Positions 8,721 to 16,232 of a DNA stretch of 64,000 nt are shown piece after piece (the stretch's first letter is position 1; each line of letters opens with the position of its first letter). The translations under genes and the position numbers were made by a program. A model generated the notes under the pieces. The model searched no databases and had not been told where the DNA came from. It saw only the letters and a list, made by a program, of their open reading frames with translations. Source of the DNA: Hydrogenophilus sp. (GTDB lineage Bacteria; Pseudomonadota; Gammaproteobacteria; Burkholderiales; Thiobacillaceae); the NCBI GenBank assembly GCA_020725265.1, contig DYFK01000010.1:62001-126000 (forward strand), given 5' to 3'.

Positions 8721-9815
8721 ATGTATCACCAACGCATCAGGAATCTGCTGTTCCTCGCATGGCTCGTGCTTGCTTCGTTCTCGGGAGCCGCGCAGGCGCA
8801 GGTCAGTGTCACCGTGACCTGGAATGGAGGGTCATTTCCGAGTGAGCCGGGTTGGGAAATCGTCAATACCGCGACCAATGAGGTCGTGATGTGCCGGCAG
8901 GCCGGCGCGGGACCTCATCCGGTCTTGACCGTTCTCGATCTCGCGCCCGGCCAGTATGAGGTGACCGGCTGGGACAGTTTCGGCGACGGCTGGAATTCTG
9001 GTTCCCTGAGCATCAGCGTGGGCGGCTCCACGGTATTCACAACTTCCGGGCCTCCCAATGCGGGGTACGCTCCCGCGAACAACAACTGCGCGACCGCGCC
9101 GAATGATCCGGACAGCTCGGCGGGGGCGGCCTCCCTCGGCACCTTCACGGTGACGCCGCCGCTCGCGCTTTCCCTGACCAAGACCGTCGGTACCGCGGAG
9201 GGGGTCTGCGCCGCCACCGACAGCATCACGGTGGCGGCCGGCACGACGGTCTACTACTGCTACACGGCGACCAATACCGGCAGCACCACATTGACCACGC
9301 ATGATCTGGTGGACGATCAGCTCGGCACCATCTTTTCCGGCCTGAATTACAGCCTGACGCCCGGGTCGGTCATCGATACCGTGTCGGCGGGATTGAGCAT
9401 CCCGGCGGTGATCAACGTCACCACCATGAATACCGCGACCTGGTCCGCCGATGGCGCGTCCGACAGTGCCAGCGCCACGGTGACCGTGAGCGCTCCGACC
9501 ACGTACACCGTCAGCGGTGGCGTCAACGAGCCCGCTGGTGGCGCCGTCGAATGCCTGCCGGCGGTGGTGGCTTCCGGCGGTTCCAGTACGTGTACCGCCA
9601 CCGCCAATCCCGGTTATGTCTTCACCGGTTGGTCCGGTGATTGTTCCGGGACCAACCCGGTCTGCATCGTGAACGGGATCGCTGGGGACGTGTCCGTGGT
9701 CGCCAATTTCGCCATCGAGCCGAGACCGGTGCCGGTGTTGGGGATGGGGGGACTGATGTTGCTGTCTGGGTTGATCGGCCTGGCGCTGTATCCGTTGCGT
9801 CGCCGATTCGGTTGA
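8721..9815 (+). CDS. Exported surface protein with IPTL/PEP-CTERM-like tail
   Basis: A 364-residue exported protein between two antiporter gene blocks. The start is ATG 8721 with GGAG six bases upstream; an in-frame TTG at 8694 is less likely. Residues 1-27 form a signal peptide ending AAQAQ. The mature part is rich in Thr, Ser, Gly and Ala: a first domain (about 28-150) with FGDGWNSGSLSI, a DUF11-like adhesin segment (about 155-265), and an InlB-type repeat (about 268-335) containing GYVFTGWSGDCSG. The C-terminus has EPRPVPV, a hydrophobic helix and the basic end RRRFG, resembling an exosortase-type sorting signal. Paired cysteines suggest periplasmic disulfides. The 210 bases upstream contain an AT-richer patch (8629-8665) suitable for its own promoter. 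Function unknown; attachment or envelope structure is a guess. Confidence 0.8.
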   Translation: MYHQRIRNLLFLAWLVLASFSGAAQAQVSVTVTWNGGSFPSEPGWEIVNTATNEVVMCRQAGAGPHPVLTVLDLAPGQYEVTGWDSFGDGWNSGSLSISVGGSTVFTTSGPPNAGYAPANNNCATAPNDPDSSAGAASLGTFTVTPPLALSLTKTVGTAEGVCAATDSITVAAGTTVYYCYTATNTGSTTLTTHDLVDDQLGTIFSGLNYSLTPGSVIDTVSAGLSIPAVINVTTMNTATWSADGASDSASATVTVSAPTTYTVSGGVNEPAGGAVECLPAVVASGGSSTCTATANPGYVFTGWSGDCSGTNPVCIVNGIAGDVSVVANFAIEPRPVPVLGMGGLMLLSGLIGLALYPLRRRFG

Positions 9816-9895
9816 CGAGGCTGAAGGGCGGGCGTGACCCCGCTCTTCACGTCGATGCGACAAAGAAGGCTGGACGGCTCCGTTCAGTCTTCTCG

Positions 9896-9915
9896 CCGGA
9901 CCAGGCGTGGTCCGG
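9896..9915 (+). terminator. Perfect hairpin 80 bases after the surface protein gene
   Basis: CCGGACCA, loop GGCG, TGGTCCGG: an 8-bp perfect stem with a 4-base loop. It is followed by CTCGTTGTT, which is only weakly T-rich, so termination efficiency is uncertain. It separates the surface protein gene from the downstream antiporter-like genes. A smaller hairpin (CCCGG-TTT-CCGGG, 10012-10024) lies just before the next start codon. Confidence 0.45.
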
Positions 9916-10031
9916 CTCGTTGTTCCGGGCGGGCGGTGGGGCCGGATGGCCGATTCGTGGGCGCGGCGCGTGGAACCGTATCGGGGTTCATCCCCACCAA
10001 GACTGACGGCGCCCGGTTTCCGGGTTAGATT

Positions 10032-11600
10032 GTGCCGCCACCGCTGTCAGATCCGTTGCCGCGCATGCCTCCCGAACCCGTTTCCCTGATGATCCCCGAT
10101 GCCTGGCTGCCGCCGCTGGTGGTGCTGAGTTCGTTCCTGCCCGGCATTGCCATCTTTTTCCTGAACGAGGCGCGCGTGCGCTTGCGCGTCACGCTCAATC
10201 TGGCTGGCGCGTTGGCCAAGCTGGCGTTGATCGGGGTCATGCTGTGGGGGGTGATGCACGAACACGAGTACGTGTTCCGGCATGCCGTGCTGCCGGGCGT
10301 GGAGCTGGTGTTGAAGGCGGACGCGCTGGCCCTGCTGTTCGTCAGCCTGTCGGCGGTGCTCTGGCTGTTTACCACGCTGTACGCCATCGGCTATCTGGAG
10401 AACGCGCCCAACCGCAGCCGCTTCTTCGGTTTCTTCAGTGTCTGCGTGACCGCCACGGTGGGCGTGGCGATGGCCGGCAACCTGTTCACCTTCTTCCTGT
10501 TCTACGAGTTGCTGACGCTGTCCACCTATCCGTTGGTGGTGCACCGGGGCACGCCCCAGGCGATGCGCGCCGGCCATCTCTATCTGGGCTACACGCTGGC
10601 CGGCGGCGCGCTGCTGCTGGTCGGCACGATCTGGCTGTACGGACTGGCCGGCCAGGTCGATTTCGTGCCGGGCGGCAGCCTGGCGGCGCTGCCGGCGGAG
10701 ACCGCCGGTCAGTTGCGCCTGGTGTTCGCGCTGCTGATCGCCGGCGTCGGCGTCAAGGCGGCGCTGGTGCCGCTGCATGGCTGGCTGCCCCAGGCCATGG
10801 TCGCGCCGGCGCCGGTGTCGGCGTTGCTGCACGCGGTGGCGGTGGTCAAGGCCGGCGCCTTCGGCATCGTGCGCGTGGTCTACGAGGTCTATGGCATCGA
10901 GTTCGCGCAGTCGCTGGATCTGCTCACCCCGCTCGCGGTGGTGGCGGCGATCACCATCATCTGGGGCAGTCTGCGCGCGTTGAGCCAGGACGATCTGAAG
11001 AAACGGCTGGCCTATTCGACGGTCAGTCAGGTGTCCTACATCGCGCTGGGCGTGGCGCTGTTCGGTCCGGTCGGCACCATCGGCGGCGTCGTCCATCTGG
11101 TGCACCAGGGCATCATGAAGATCACGCTGTTCTTCTGCGCCGGCAATTTCGCCGAGACCCTGGGCCTGCACAAGGTCAGCGAGCTGGATGGCGTCGGCCG
11201 GCGCATGCCCTGGAGCGCGGCGGCGTTCACCATCGGCGCCTTCGGCATGATCGGCGCGCCGCCGACCGCCGGCTTCATCAGCAAGTGGTATCTGGGCCTG
11301 GGCGCGCTGGAGGCGCACATGCCCTGGGTGCTGGCGGTACTGGCCGTCTCGACCCTGCTCAACGCCGCCTATTTCCTGCCCATCCTGCATCGACTCTGGT
11401 TCCGGCCGGCGCCGGCGTCGTGGCCGCATGAACACATTCCCGCGCGCGCTGGCTGGGAAACCTCGCGCCTGCTGCTGTTGCCGCCGGTGGCCACGGCCGC
11501 CGCCACGCTGGCCGTGGGCGTGTTCGCGGCGAGCAGTCTGAGTCCGCTCGACTGGGCCAAGCTGATCGCGGCGCGCGAGTACCTGCGCTGGGTGCCGTGA
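10032..11600 (+). CDS. MrpD/NuoL-family proton-conducting membrane protein
   Basis: A 522-residue antiporter-like subunit with about 14 helices. The key charged residues are retained: TM5 glutamate in FTFFLFYELLTLSTYPLV, TM7 lysine in GVKAALVPLHGWLP, TM8 lysine in VVKAGAFGIVRV, and TM12 lysine in FISKWYLGLG. RLAYSTVSQVSYIALG is the usual TM9-10 link. The start is unsettled: GTG 10032, ATG 10065 and ATG 10089 are in frame and none has a clear ribosome site; the last would begin right at the first helix. Its stop is joined as TGATG to the next gene. It is probably a second D-type subunit of the system encoded from 4653. Confidence 0.85.
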   Translation: MPPPLSDPLPRMPPEPVSLMIPDAWLPPLVVLSSFLPGIAIFFLNEARVRLRVTLNLAGALAKLALIGVMLWGVMHEHEYVFRHAVLPGVELVLKADALALLFVSLSAVLWLFTTLYAIGYLENAPNRSRFFGFFSVCVTATVGVAMAGNLFTFFLFYELLTLSTYPLVVHRGTPQAMRAGHLYLGYTLAGGALLLVGTIWLYGLAGQVDFVPGGSLAALPAETAGQLRLVFALLIAGVGVKAALVPLHGWLPQAMVAPAPVSALLHAVAVVKAGAFGIVRVVYEVYGIEFAQSLDLLTPLAVVAAITIIWGSLRALSQDDLKKRLAYSTVSQVSYIALGVALFGPVGTIGGVVHLVHQGIMKITLFFCAGNFAETLGLHKVSELDGVGRRMPWSAAAFTIGAFGMIGAPPTAGFISKWYLGLGALEAHMPWVLAVLAVSTLLNAAYFLPILHRLWFRPAPASWPHEHIPARAGWETSRLLLLPPVATAAATLAVGVFAASSLSPLDWAKLIAAREYLRWVP

Positions 11601-13240
11601 TGAGCGCCGAATTCCTGTTGATCCTGACGCCGCTGGCGCCGTTGCTGGTCGCCGGCTTGCATGCGTGGCCGCGTGGCCGCGTCCTGGCCCGGGGTCTGAT
11701 GCCGTGGACGCCGTTGCCGGCGTTGGCCGCGCTGGCCGTGTTGCCGGTCGGCGCCGGTGTCGATACCGGCTGGTTGTTGTTGGGTACGCCGCTCGGCCTG
11801 GACGCCACCGGCGCCATCTTCCTGCTGTTTTCCGCGTTGATCTGGCTGGCGACCGGCTGGCGCGCGCGCCAGGACCGGAATGGCGAGCCGGCGACGTCCC
11901 GCTTCCAGGTCTCCTTCCTGCTTGCCCAGGCCGGCAATCTGGGGGTCTGCCTGGCTCAGGACGGGCTTGGCTTCTATGCCTTCTTCGCGTTGATGACCTT
12001 CGCCGCCTATGGTCTCGTGGTCGACGCCGGCGATGCCGAGGCGCGCCGCGCCGGCCGTGTCTATCTGGCCTTCGCGGTGGCTGGCGAAGTGCTCGCGCTG
12101 ATCGGCCTGTGGCTGCTTGCCGACGCCCACGACGGCCGGTTGCCCGATTTCGCGTCGATGACGCCGGCCGGTTCGCTGGCGGCCGCATTCCTGGTGCTCG
12201 GCTTCGGCGTCAAGACCGGCCTGCCGCTGCTCCATTTCGCGCTGCCGCCGGCCTACGCGGTGGCGCCGGCGGCGGGCGCGGCGGTGCTCGCCGGCGCCCT
12301 GATCAAGGCCGGTCTGCTCGGCTGGCTGCGCTTCCTGCCTCTCGGCGAGGCCGCGCTGCCGGGGCTTGGCGCCGGCCTGTGCGTCGCCGGCGCGCTGGCG
12401 ATCGTGGTCGCGCCGGTGATCGGCCTGTGCCAGCGCCGGGTCGGCGCGCTGCTGGCCTATTCGAGCATCGCGCAGATGGGCCATTTCGCGCTGGCGATCG
12501 GCGTCGCGCTGACCGCGCCGACGCTGTGGCCGGCGCTGTGGCCGGCGTTGATGCTGTATGCCGCGCATCACGCCCTGATCAAGGCGGCGCTGTTCCTTGG
12601 TCTGGCTCCAGCCAGTGTCGGCCGCTCCGGGCGCATCGCGCTGGCGCTGGCCGCGCTGGCGCTGGCCGGCGCGCCGCTCACCGGCGGGTTCCTGGCCAAG
12701 GCGGCGCTGAAAGCCGGCTTGGCGGATGCCGCGCTGGCCGGCGCACTGAGCGCGCTGTTCGCGCTGGGTGTGCTCGGCACCGCGCTGCTGATGGTCCGGC
12801 TGTTCCGGCTGTCGCCGATGGCGGGCGACCGGCGTGAGGCCGGTACCGGAGCCTTCCTGGCCCTGCTGGCGGTCGCGCTGGCGTTGCCTTGGTGGCTGGC
12901 GCCGGCCTCCGCGCTGGCGACCCTGTCGGCGCCGGCCGCCTGGGTCGTGGCGCTGGCGCCGCTGGCGCTGGCCGCTGCCCTGGCCGCGCTGGCGCGTCGC
13001 CAGGGCTGGCGCGCGCCCGACCTGCCGGCGGGCGACCTGCTGGTATGGCTGGAAGCTGGCGCGCGCGCTGTCGTCGAGCGCCTGACCCGGCCGGACAGCG
13101 AGGCCGGCGCGCCGCCGCCCTCGCCGGCGCGCCGGCCGCCGCGCCTGGAGGCGCATCTGCGCGCCTGGCCGGTGGCTGGCCTGCTCTGGTTGGGCCTGCT
13201 GGCGATGGTGCTGGTGGGTGCCGCCGGCCTGGTGGCGTGA
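11600..13240 (+). CDS. NuoL/MrpA-like membrane protein lacking the TM5 glutamate (copy 1)
   Basis: A 546-residue polytopic protein of the complex I subunit 5/MrpA family, starting at ATG 11600 (one base of overlap with the previous stop; GTG 11597 is an alternative). The family core is evident: FGVKTGLPLLHFALP, LIKAGLLGWLRFLPLG, LLAYSSIAQMGHFALA and GGFLAKAALKAG, so the TM7, TM8 and TM12 lysines are kept. At the TM5 position where active members have FxxxFE, this protein reads FYAFFALMTFAAYGL, with alanine instead of glutamate. A long Ala/Leu-rich C-terminal region (about 430-546) ends in one further helix. It is a tandem paralogue of the next gene. The role in the complex is inferred from context. 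Confidence 0.82.
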   Translation: MSAEFLLILTPLAPLLVAGLHAWPRGRVLARGLMPWTPLPALAALAVLPVGAGVDTGWLLLGTPLGLDATGAIFLLFSALIWLATGWRARQDRNGEPATSRFQVSFLLAQAGNLGVCLAQDGLGFYAFFALMTFAAYGLVVDAGDAEARRAGRVYLAFAVAGEVLALIGLWLLADAHDGRLPDFASMTPAGSLAAAFLVLGFGVKTGLPLLHFALPPAYAVAPAAGAAVLAGALIKAGLLGWLRFLPLGEAALPGLGAGLCVAGALAIVVAPVIGLCQRRVGALLAYSSIAQMGHFALAIGVALTAPTLWPALWPALMLYAAHHALIKAALFLGLAPASVGRSGRIALALAALALAGAPLTGGFLAKAALKAGLADAALAGALSALFALGVLGTALLMVRLFRLSPMAGDRREAGTGAFLALLAVALALPWWLAPASALATLSAPAAWVVALAPLALAAALAALARRQGWRAPDLPAGDLLVWLEAGARAVVERLTRPDSEAGAPPPSPARRPPRLEAHLRAWPVAGLLWLGLLAMVLVGAAGLVA

Positions 13241-13242
13241 TC

Positions 13243-14835
13243 ATGACCGACGGCGCGGCGTGGTTGCCGGCCGTCATGCTGGTGCCCGCCGCGCTGGCCC
13301 TGGCCGCGCGCGGTCGTATCGGCGCCGCGCTGATGCCGTGGGCGCCGGTGCCGGCGCTGGCTCTGGCCCTGAGCCTGCCGGTCGGCACGACCCTGGAATT
13401 GCCCTGGCTGCTGCTCGGCAGCGTGTACGCGCTGGACGCCAGCGGCCGGTCGTTTCTGATCTTCACCGCCCTGGTCTGGCTGCTGGCCGGCTGGTTCGCG
13501 CGTGCATGGCTGCGCGGCGATGCCGCGGCCGGGCGCTTCCGGACCTTCTTCCTGGCGACCCAGGCGGGCAATCTGGGCCTCTGCCTGGCCCAGGACGCCG
13601 CCAGTTTTTATCTGTTGTTCGCGTTGATGACCTTCGCCGCCTACGGACTCATCGTCCACGCCGGCGACGACGCGGCCCGGCGTGCCGGCCGCGTCTATCT
13701 GGTCATGGCGCTGTTCGGCGAGGTCGCGATCCTGATCGGCCTGCTGCTCGCCGCCAGTGGCAATGCCGCCGCCGGCATCTGGCCGCTGCTGATCGGCTTC
13801 GGCGTCAAGGTCGGCCTGCCCCTGCTGCATGTCTGGTTGCCGCTCGCGCATCCGGTGGCGCCGGTGCCGGCCAGCGCGGTGCTGTCCGGGGTCATGCTCA
13901 AGGCTGGCCTGCTCGGCTGGCTGCGCTTTCTGCCGCTGGGCGAAACCGCTTCGTCGGAAGCGGGCATGGTTCTGGTCGTGGCCGGACTGGCGGCGATGCT
14001 GCTCGCCGTCGGCGTCGGCCTGACGCAGCGTCAGCCCAAGGTGGTGCTGGCCTATTCCAGCGTCAGCCAGATGGGCTTCATGACCCTGGGCGTCGGCGCC
14101 GGGCTGCTGGCGCCGGCGTCGTGGCCGATGTTGCTGGCGGCGGTATGCCTGTACGCCTCGCATCATGCGCTGGCCAAGAGCGCGCTGTTCCTCGGCGTCG
14201 GCCTGATCCGGCGGCACGGCGCGCGACCGGCCTATCTGGCCGGGCTGGCGCTGCCGGCGCTGGCGCTGGCCGGCGCGCCGCTGACCAGCGGTTTCCTGGC
14301 CAAGGCGGAGTTGAAGACGGCGCTGGCCGGCCTGGATGCGCCACTCGTGCCGTCGCTTGTCGGGATGCTGCCCGGCCTGCTGGCACTGGCCGCGCTCGGT
14401 AGCACGCTGTTGATGGCGCGCCTGTTCTGGTTGCTGAGCCGGCCGCGCCCGGCCGTCGCCGCCGCCGATGCCAGCCTCTGGCTGCCCTGGGCGGCGGCGC
14501 TGCTGGCGGTGCTGATCGCCGGCCTGGCGCCGCTCGTGTCCGCTGTTGGACCAGGTTCCGCGTGGGCGACCGCGCTGTGGCCGTTCCCGGCCGCCGCCGC
14601 CCTGGCTTGGTTGGCCGTCCGGCGCGGCTGGCGGGCGCCGGAGCTGCCGGCCGGCGACGTGCTGGCGCTGGTTCCGGACCGCCCGCCAACCCGGGTCCGG
14701 TGGATGTGGTCGCCGCCCCGGTTGGCTCCGCCATCACTGTCGGTCTGGCCGCGCGGCGAGCGGGCGTTGCGCGCCGGCGCGACCACCGGATTGTTGTGGC
14801 TGTGCCTGCTGGCGGCGGGGTTTTTGCTATTCTGA
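13243..14835 (+). CDS. NuoL/MrpA-like membrane protein lacking the TM5 glutamate (copy 2)
   Basis: A 530-residue paralogue of the preceding protein, two bases downstream of its stop. Matching blocks include RAGRVYLVMALFGEV, FGVKVGLPLLHVWLP, LKAGLLGWLRFLPLGE, VLAYSSVSQMGFMTLG and TSGFLAKAELKTA. The TM5 region is FYLLFALMTFAAYGL, again with alanine where a glutamate is expected, while the three lysine sites remain. The C-terminal portion (about 430-530) mirrors the neighbour, including GWRAPELPAGD versus GWRAPDLPAGD, and ends in a last helix. The duplication must predate considerable divergence. It ends the antiporter-like block; 45 bases later a new ribosome site serves the next gene. Confidence 0.82.
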   Translation: MTDGAAWLPAVMLVPAALALAARGRIGAALMPWAPVPALALALSLPVGTTLELPWLLLGSVYALDASGRSFLIFTALVWLLAGWFARAWLRGDAAAGRFRTFFLATQAGNLGLCLAQDAASFYLLFALMTFAAYGLIVHAGDDAARRAGRVYLVMALFGEVAILIGLLLAASGNAAAGIWPLLIGFGVKVGLPLLHVWLPLAHPVAPVPASAVLSGVMLKAGLLGWLRFLPLGETASSEAGMVLVVAGLAAMLLAVGVGLTQRQPKVVLAYSSVSQMGFMTLGVGAGLLAPASWPMLLAAVCLYASHHALAKSALFLGVGLIRRHGARPAYLAGLALPALALAGAPLTSGFLAKAELKTALAGLDAPLVPSLVGMLPGLLALAALGSTLLMARLFWLLSRPRPAVAAADASLWLPWAAALLAVLIAGLAPLVSAVGPGSAWATALWPFPAAAALAWLAVRRGWRAPELPAGDVLALVPDRPPTRVRWMWSPPRLAPPSLSVWPRGERALRAGATTGLLWLCLLAAGFLLF

Positions 14836-14880
14836 GGGCCCGGCCCGCCCGGCCGCGATGCCAACGACAAGGAGAGCGCC

Positions 14881-15504
14881 ATGTACGAGGAAACCCCCAG
14901 CGATTCCACGAATCCGCCCGCGCCGACCCGCGCGGAAACCTTGAAAACCTGGGTGCGCGAGGGCCACGTGCCGGCCTGGCTGGCGCTGGCGCTGGTGGCC
15001 TTGCTGATCCTGGCGTTCGCCTGGAAACAGTTCGCGGTGGGCGCGGCGCAACGCGCGCTGGACAGCGAACGCATGACCATGACCCAGCAACTGGCCGATG
15101 AGAAGACGCACGTGCGCGCGGCGGCCGGCGAATTCCTGGCGCGCAACAGCGACGCCGCCCACGTGCTCATGGGCACCACGCTGGCCTGGGCGGTGCGCGG
15201 CGAACTGATCCGTGACAACCTCGACCAGATCGACCAGTTCTTCGGCGAGCTGATCCGCAACGACCGCGTGCGCGTCGTCCTGCTCGCCGGCGCCGATGGC
15301 GTGGTGCGCCTGGCCACCGACCGCAAGTTGCAGGGAGGCGCCTTCTCCGCCCATTTCCCGGAAGCGCTGCTCGCGGAACCGGCGGTCGTGATCCGGCCGG
15401 GCGCGGATGGCGAGAAATGGCTGGTGCTGCCGATCCAGGGGCTCAATTCCCGGCTCGGCACGGTGCTGGTCGCCTATCGACCTGAGCCGAGCATGCCGGA
15501 GTGA
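14881..15504 (+). CDS. Single-pass membrane protein with extracytoplasmic sensor-like domain
   Basis: A 207-residue protein I cannot assign to a named family. A strong AAGGAGAG site precedes ATG 14881. The first 30 residues are hydrophilic and proline-rich, one helix follows (about 33-50), then an amphipathic helical stretch (about 52-90) and a small alpha/beta domain (about 95-200) with RVRVVLLAGADGVVRLATDRK and WLVLPIQGLNSRLGTVLVAY. That beta-hairpin pattern resembles single-Cache/PAS-like sensor folds. It may be cotranscribed with the antiporter-like genes. A regulatory or accessory envelope role is only inference. Confidence 0.7.
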   Translation: MYEETPSDSTNPPAPTRAETLKTWVREGHVPAWLALALVALLILAFAWKQFAVGAAQRALDSERMTMTQQLADEKTHVRAAAGEFLARNSDAAHVLMGTTLAWAVRGELIRDNLDQIDQFFGELIRNDRVRVVLLAGADGVVRLATDRKLQGGAFSAHFPEALLAEPAVVIRPGADGEKWLVLPIQGLNSRLGTVLVAYRPEPSMPE

Positions 15505-15575
15505 GCGACAATCCCGGCCAAGATCCTCGATAACAACCGCGATCCACACTTCAACATCGATACAGGAGCCCCATC

Positions 15576-16121
15576 ATGCCGTCACGCCGGTCCTTTCCCA
15601 TGCTCGTCGCATGCCTCGCCACCCTGACCCTGAGCACCGGCGCCCAGGCCCAGCAAACCCGGCCCGGGCTGTGGGAAATCCAGAGCAGCACGCGCATCGA
15701 CGGCCAGGCCATGCCGGACATGGCGGCGATGATGAAGGACGTGCCACCGGAGATGCGCAAGCAGATGGAAGCGATGATGGCGCAACAGGGTCTGGGCATG
15801 GCGCCGCGCGGTTTCCGTATCTGCGTCACGCCGGAACAGGCCAAGCGCGACGAGCTGCCGGTCCAGGAGGAAGACGGCTGCAAGACCACCTGGAACAAGC
15901 GTTCCGGCAAGCGCATCACGTTCAGGACCGAATGCACCGACCCGCCGGCGAAAGGCGAGGGCGAGGTCGAGCTGATCAGCCCGGAAGCCTGGAAATCCCG
16001 CGTCACCATGCGCATCCGCGAAGGCAACCAGATTCGCGACGTGCGCAGCGAGACCCAGGGCAAGTGGCTGTCCACGCAATGCGGCAAGGTCCGGCCGATG
16101 CCGTCCGAGGCGCGTCGCTGA
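15576..16121 (+). CDS. DUF3617 family periplasmic protein
   Basis: A 181-residue exported protein. The signal peptide (about 1-25, ending GAQAQ) follows a GGAG ribosome site. The start of the mature part, TRPGLWEIQSSTRIDGQAMP, is the DUF3617 hallmark (xPGLWExT). A methionine/glutamate-rich helix (about 47-72) follows, then two cysteines in RICVTPEQAKRDELP and DGCKTTWNKRSG, and further pairs at ECTDPP and TQCGKV, fitting four cysteines in disulfides. The family function is unknown. It converges on the MASE1-GGDEF gene. Confidence 0.85.
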   Translation: MPSRRSFPMLVACLATLTLSTGAQAQQTRPGLWEIQSSTRIDGQAMPDMAAMMKDVPPEMRKQMEAMMAQQGLGMAPRGFRICVTPEQAKRDELPVQEEDGCKTTWNKRSGKRITFRTECTDPPAKGEGEVELISPEAWKSRVTMRIREGNQIRDVRSETQGKWLSTQCGKVRPMPSEARR

Positions 16122-16154
16122 ACGATCGCGGGGAGGGGTGAAGCGGGTCGGAAA

Positions 16155-16232
16155 CCCGGAAACGGATCGCGTGCCGAACGTGCCTCAACCATGAGCGGCT
16201 GCCGTGAACACCGCGCAACCGCCGTTTCCGGG
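16155..16232. repeat. Long-spaced inverted repeat between convergent genes
   Basis: CCCGGAAACGG at 16155-16165 is exactly complementary to CCGTTTCCGGG at 16222-16232, with 56 bases between; one more A:T pair extends the match outwards. The right arm abuts the stop codon of the MASE1-GGDEF gene. It may act as a bidirectional transcription end for the two convergent genes; no T-run accompanies it. Confidence 0.4.

Noticed and set aside
8642-8845. Small open frame (67 codons) before the surface protein gene.
   Set aside because: It overlaps the surface protein's signal peptide region in another frame, has no ribosome site and no recognisable product.
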